From NCBI GenBank assembly GCA_018195615.1, contig JAGTPG010000002.1:3414501-3478500 (forward strand): a stretch of 64,000 bases of DNA, given 5' to 3'. Below are positions 63,803 to 64,000 of this stretch, piece after piece (positions within the stretch are counted from its first letter, which is position 1; every line of letters starts with the position of its first letter). Below the pieces are notes generated by a model, which was not told where the DNA came from, did no database searches, and was given only the letters and a program-made list of their open reading frames with translations. This stretch comes from Streptomyces tuirus. Its GTDB lineage: Bacteria; Actinomycetota; Actinomycetes; Streptomycetales; Streptomycetaceae. Position numbers and translations under genes: made by a program.

Positions 63803-64000
63803 TCAGCTCCACGGCTCGATGACCGTCGCGCCCGCTCCCGGTGCCGTCCCCATCGCCGCCAGTGCGGCCGGGGCGTCGTCCAGCGGGATCGTGGACGTCA
63901 CCAGCAGGTCGGGGCGCAGGACACCGCTGCGGACCAGCTCCAGCATCGGCGGGTAGCTGTGCGCGGCCATGCCGTGGCTGCCGAGGAGTTCGAGCTCCAG
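63803..64000 (-). CDS. Zinc-dependent alcohol dehydrogenase, C-terminal part (runs off window)
   Basis: The last 65 codons of a gene that extends beyond the right edge. The translation LELELLGSHGMAAHSYPPMLELVRSGVLRPDLLVTSTIPLDDAPAALAAMG...TVIEPWS is the C-terminal segment of MDR-family dehydrogenases, with the E-L-x-G-S-x-G-M strand and the terminal helix that packs on the Rossmann domain. Reads leftward, convergent with the small HTH gene 26 bases away. Confidence 0.8.
   Translation of the reverse strand: MELELLGSHGMAAHSYPPMLELVRSGVLRPDLLVTSTIPLDDAPAALAAMGTAPGAGATVIEPWS

Overview
The window is chromosomal DNA of a Streptomyces species. The evidence is very high GC with strong third-position bias, GTG/TTG starts, chaplins, a MelC1/MelC2 tyrosinase pair, the SsbB paralogue, a dynamin-like dynA/dynB pair, and an expanded PknG operon. 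From memory, the tyrosinase, chaplin, ssbB and dynAB neighbourhood resembles the S. coelicolor interval that carries ssbB, melC and several chp genes. The sequence has a systematic quality problem: about 24 reading-frame breaks in 18 otherwise intact genes. Nearly all are explained by one base missing from a run of G or C, so those genes are annotated end to end as single CDSs and not as real pseudogenes.

Layout. 1-5211 is an accessory stretch with a GIY-YIG nuclease-like gene, a Cys-rich mini-protein, an AT-richer DUF4365 gene with a TTA codon, and a run of four small genes divergent from a GntR regulator across paired CTAG operators. Imperfect direct repeats sit near 1446 and 5015. Bases 1-103 hold nothing I can call. 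5212-9445 is housekeeping: ettA, a thioesterase, a conserved hypothetical, truncated haemoglobin and a PCMT-like methyltransferase. 9458-20377 is a seven-gene leftward operon encoding a GlnX-like membrane protein, a GlnH-like binding protein, a coiled-coil protein, PknG, a PP2C phosphatase, a VWA protein and an FHA protein. It looks like an expanded version of the mycobacterial amino-acid-sensing GlnH/GlnX/PknG pathway.

20541-27245 carries a GNAT, a TQXA/LAETG surface protein, ssbB, dynB and dynA (sporulation septation and DNA functions). 27565-27637 is tRNA-Arg(UCU) with a terminator. 27939-32542 holds small catabolic or regulatory genes: VOC protein, WYL regulator, an Eis-like remnant, epoxide hydrolase, CGNR regulator and a hydroxyacid dehydrogenase. 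32705-37236 is a cell-surface patch: small secreted proteins, a short chaplin with a basic tail, tyrosinase plus chaperone, an Ala/Pro/Gln-repeat secreted protein and another secreted protein.

37613-51092 is an exopolysaccharide locus: DUF3344 secreted protein, two GT4 glycosyltransferases, a polyprenyl-phosphate sugar transferase, a Wzy-like polymerase, an MVF-type flippase, a polysaccharide deacetylase, a Wzz-like protein, a secreted GH26 hydrolase, and an ATP-grasp/flavoprotein pair. It is followed at 51410-52132 by a long sortase-anchored chaplin. The chaplins, tyrosinase and polysaccharide genes together suggest a locus for aerial-hyphal surface and extracellular matrix.

52285-57457 encodes a YfbK-like VWA lipoprotein and an ABC exporter whose ATPase is fused to a secreted-type alpha/beta hydrolase. 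57674-63172 is a leftward myo-inositol catabolic operon (iolC, aldolase, iolD, mmsA) in which iolB is not visible. The right edge holds a small MerR/AlpA-type HTH gene and the C-terminal end of a zinc alcohol dehydrogenase.
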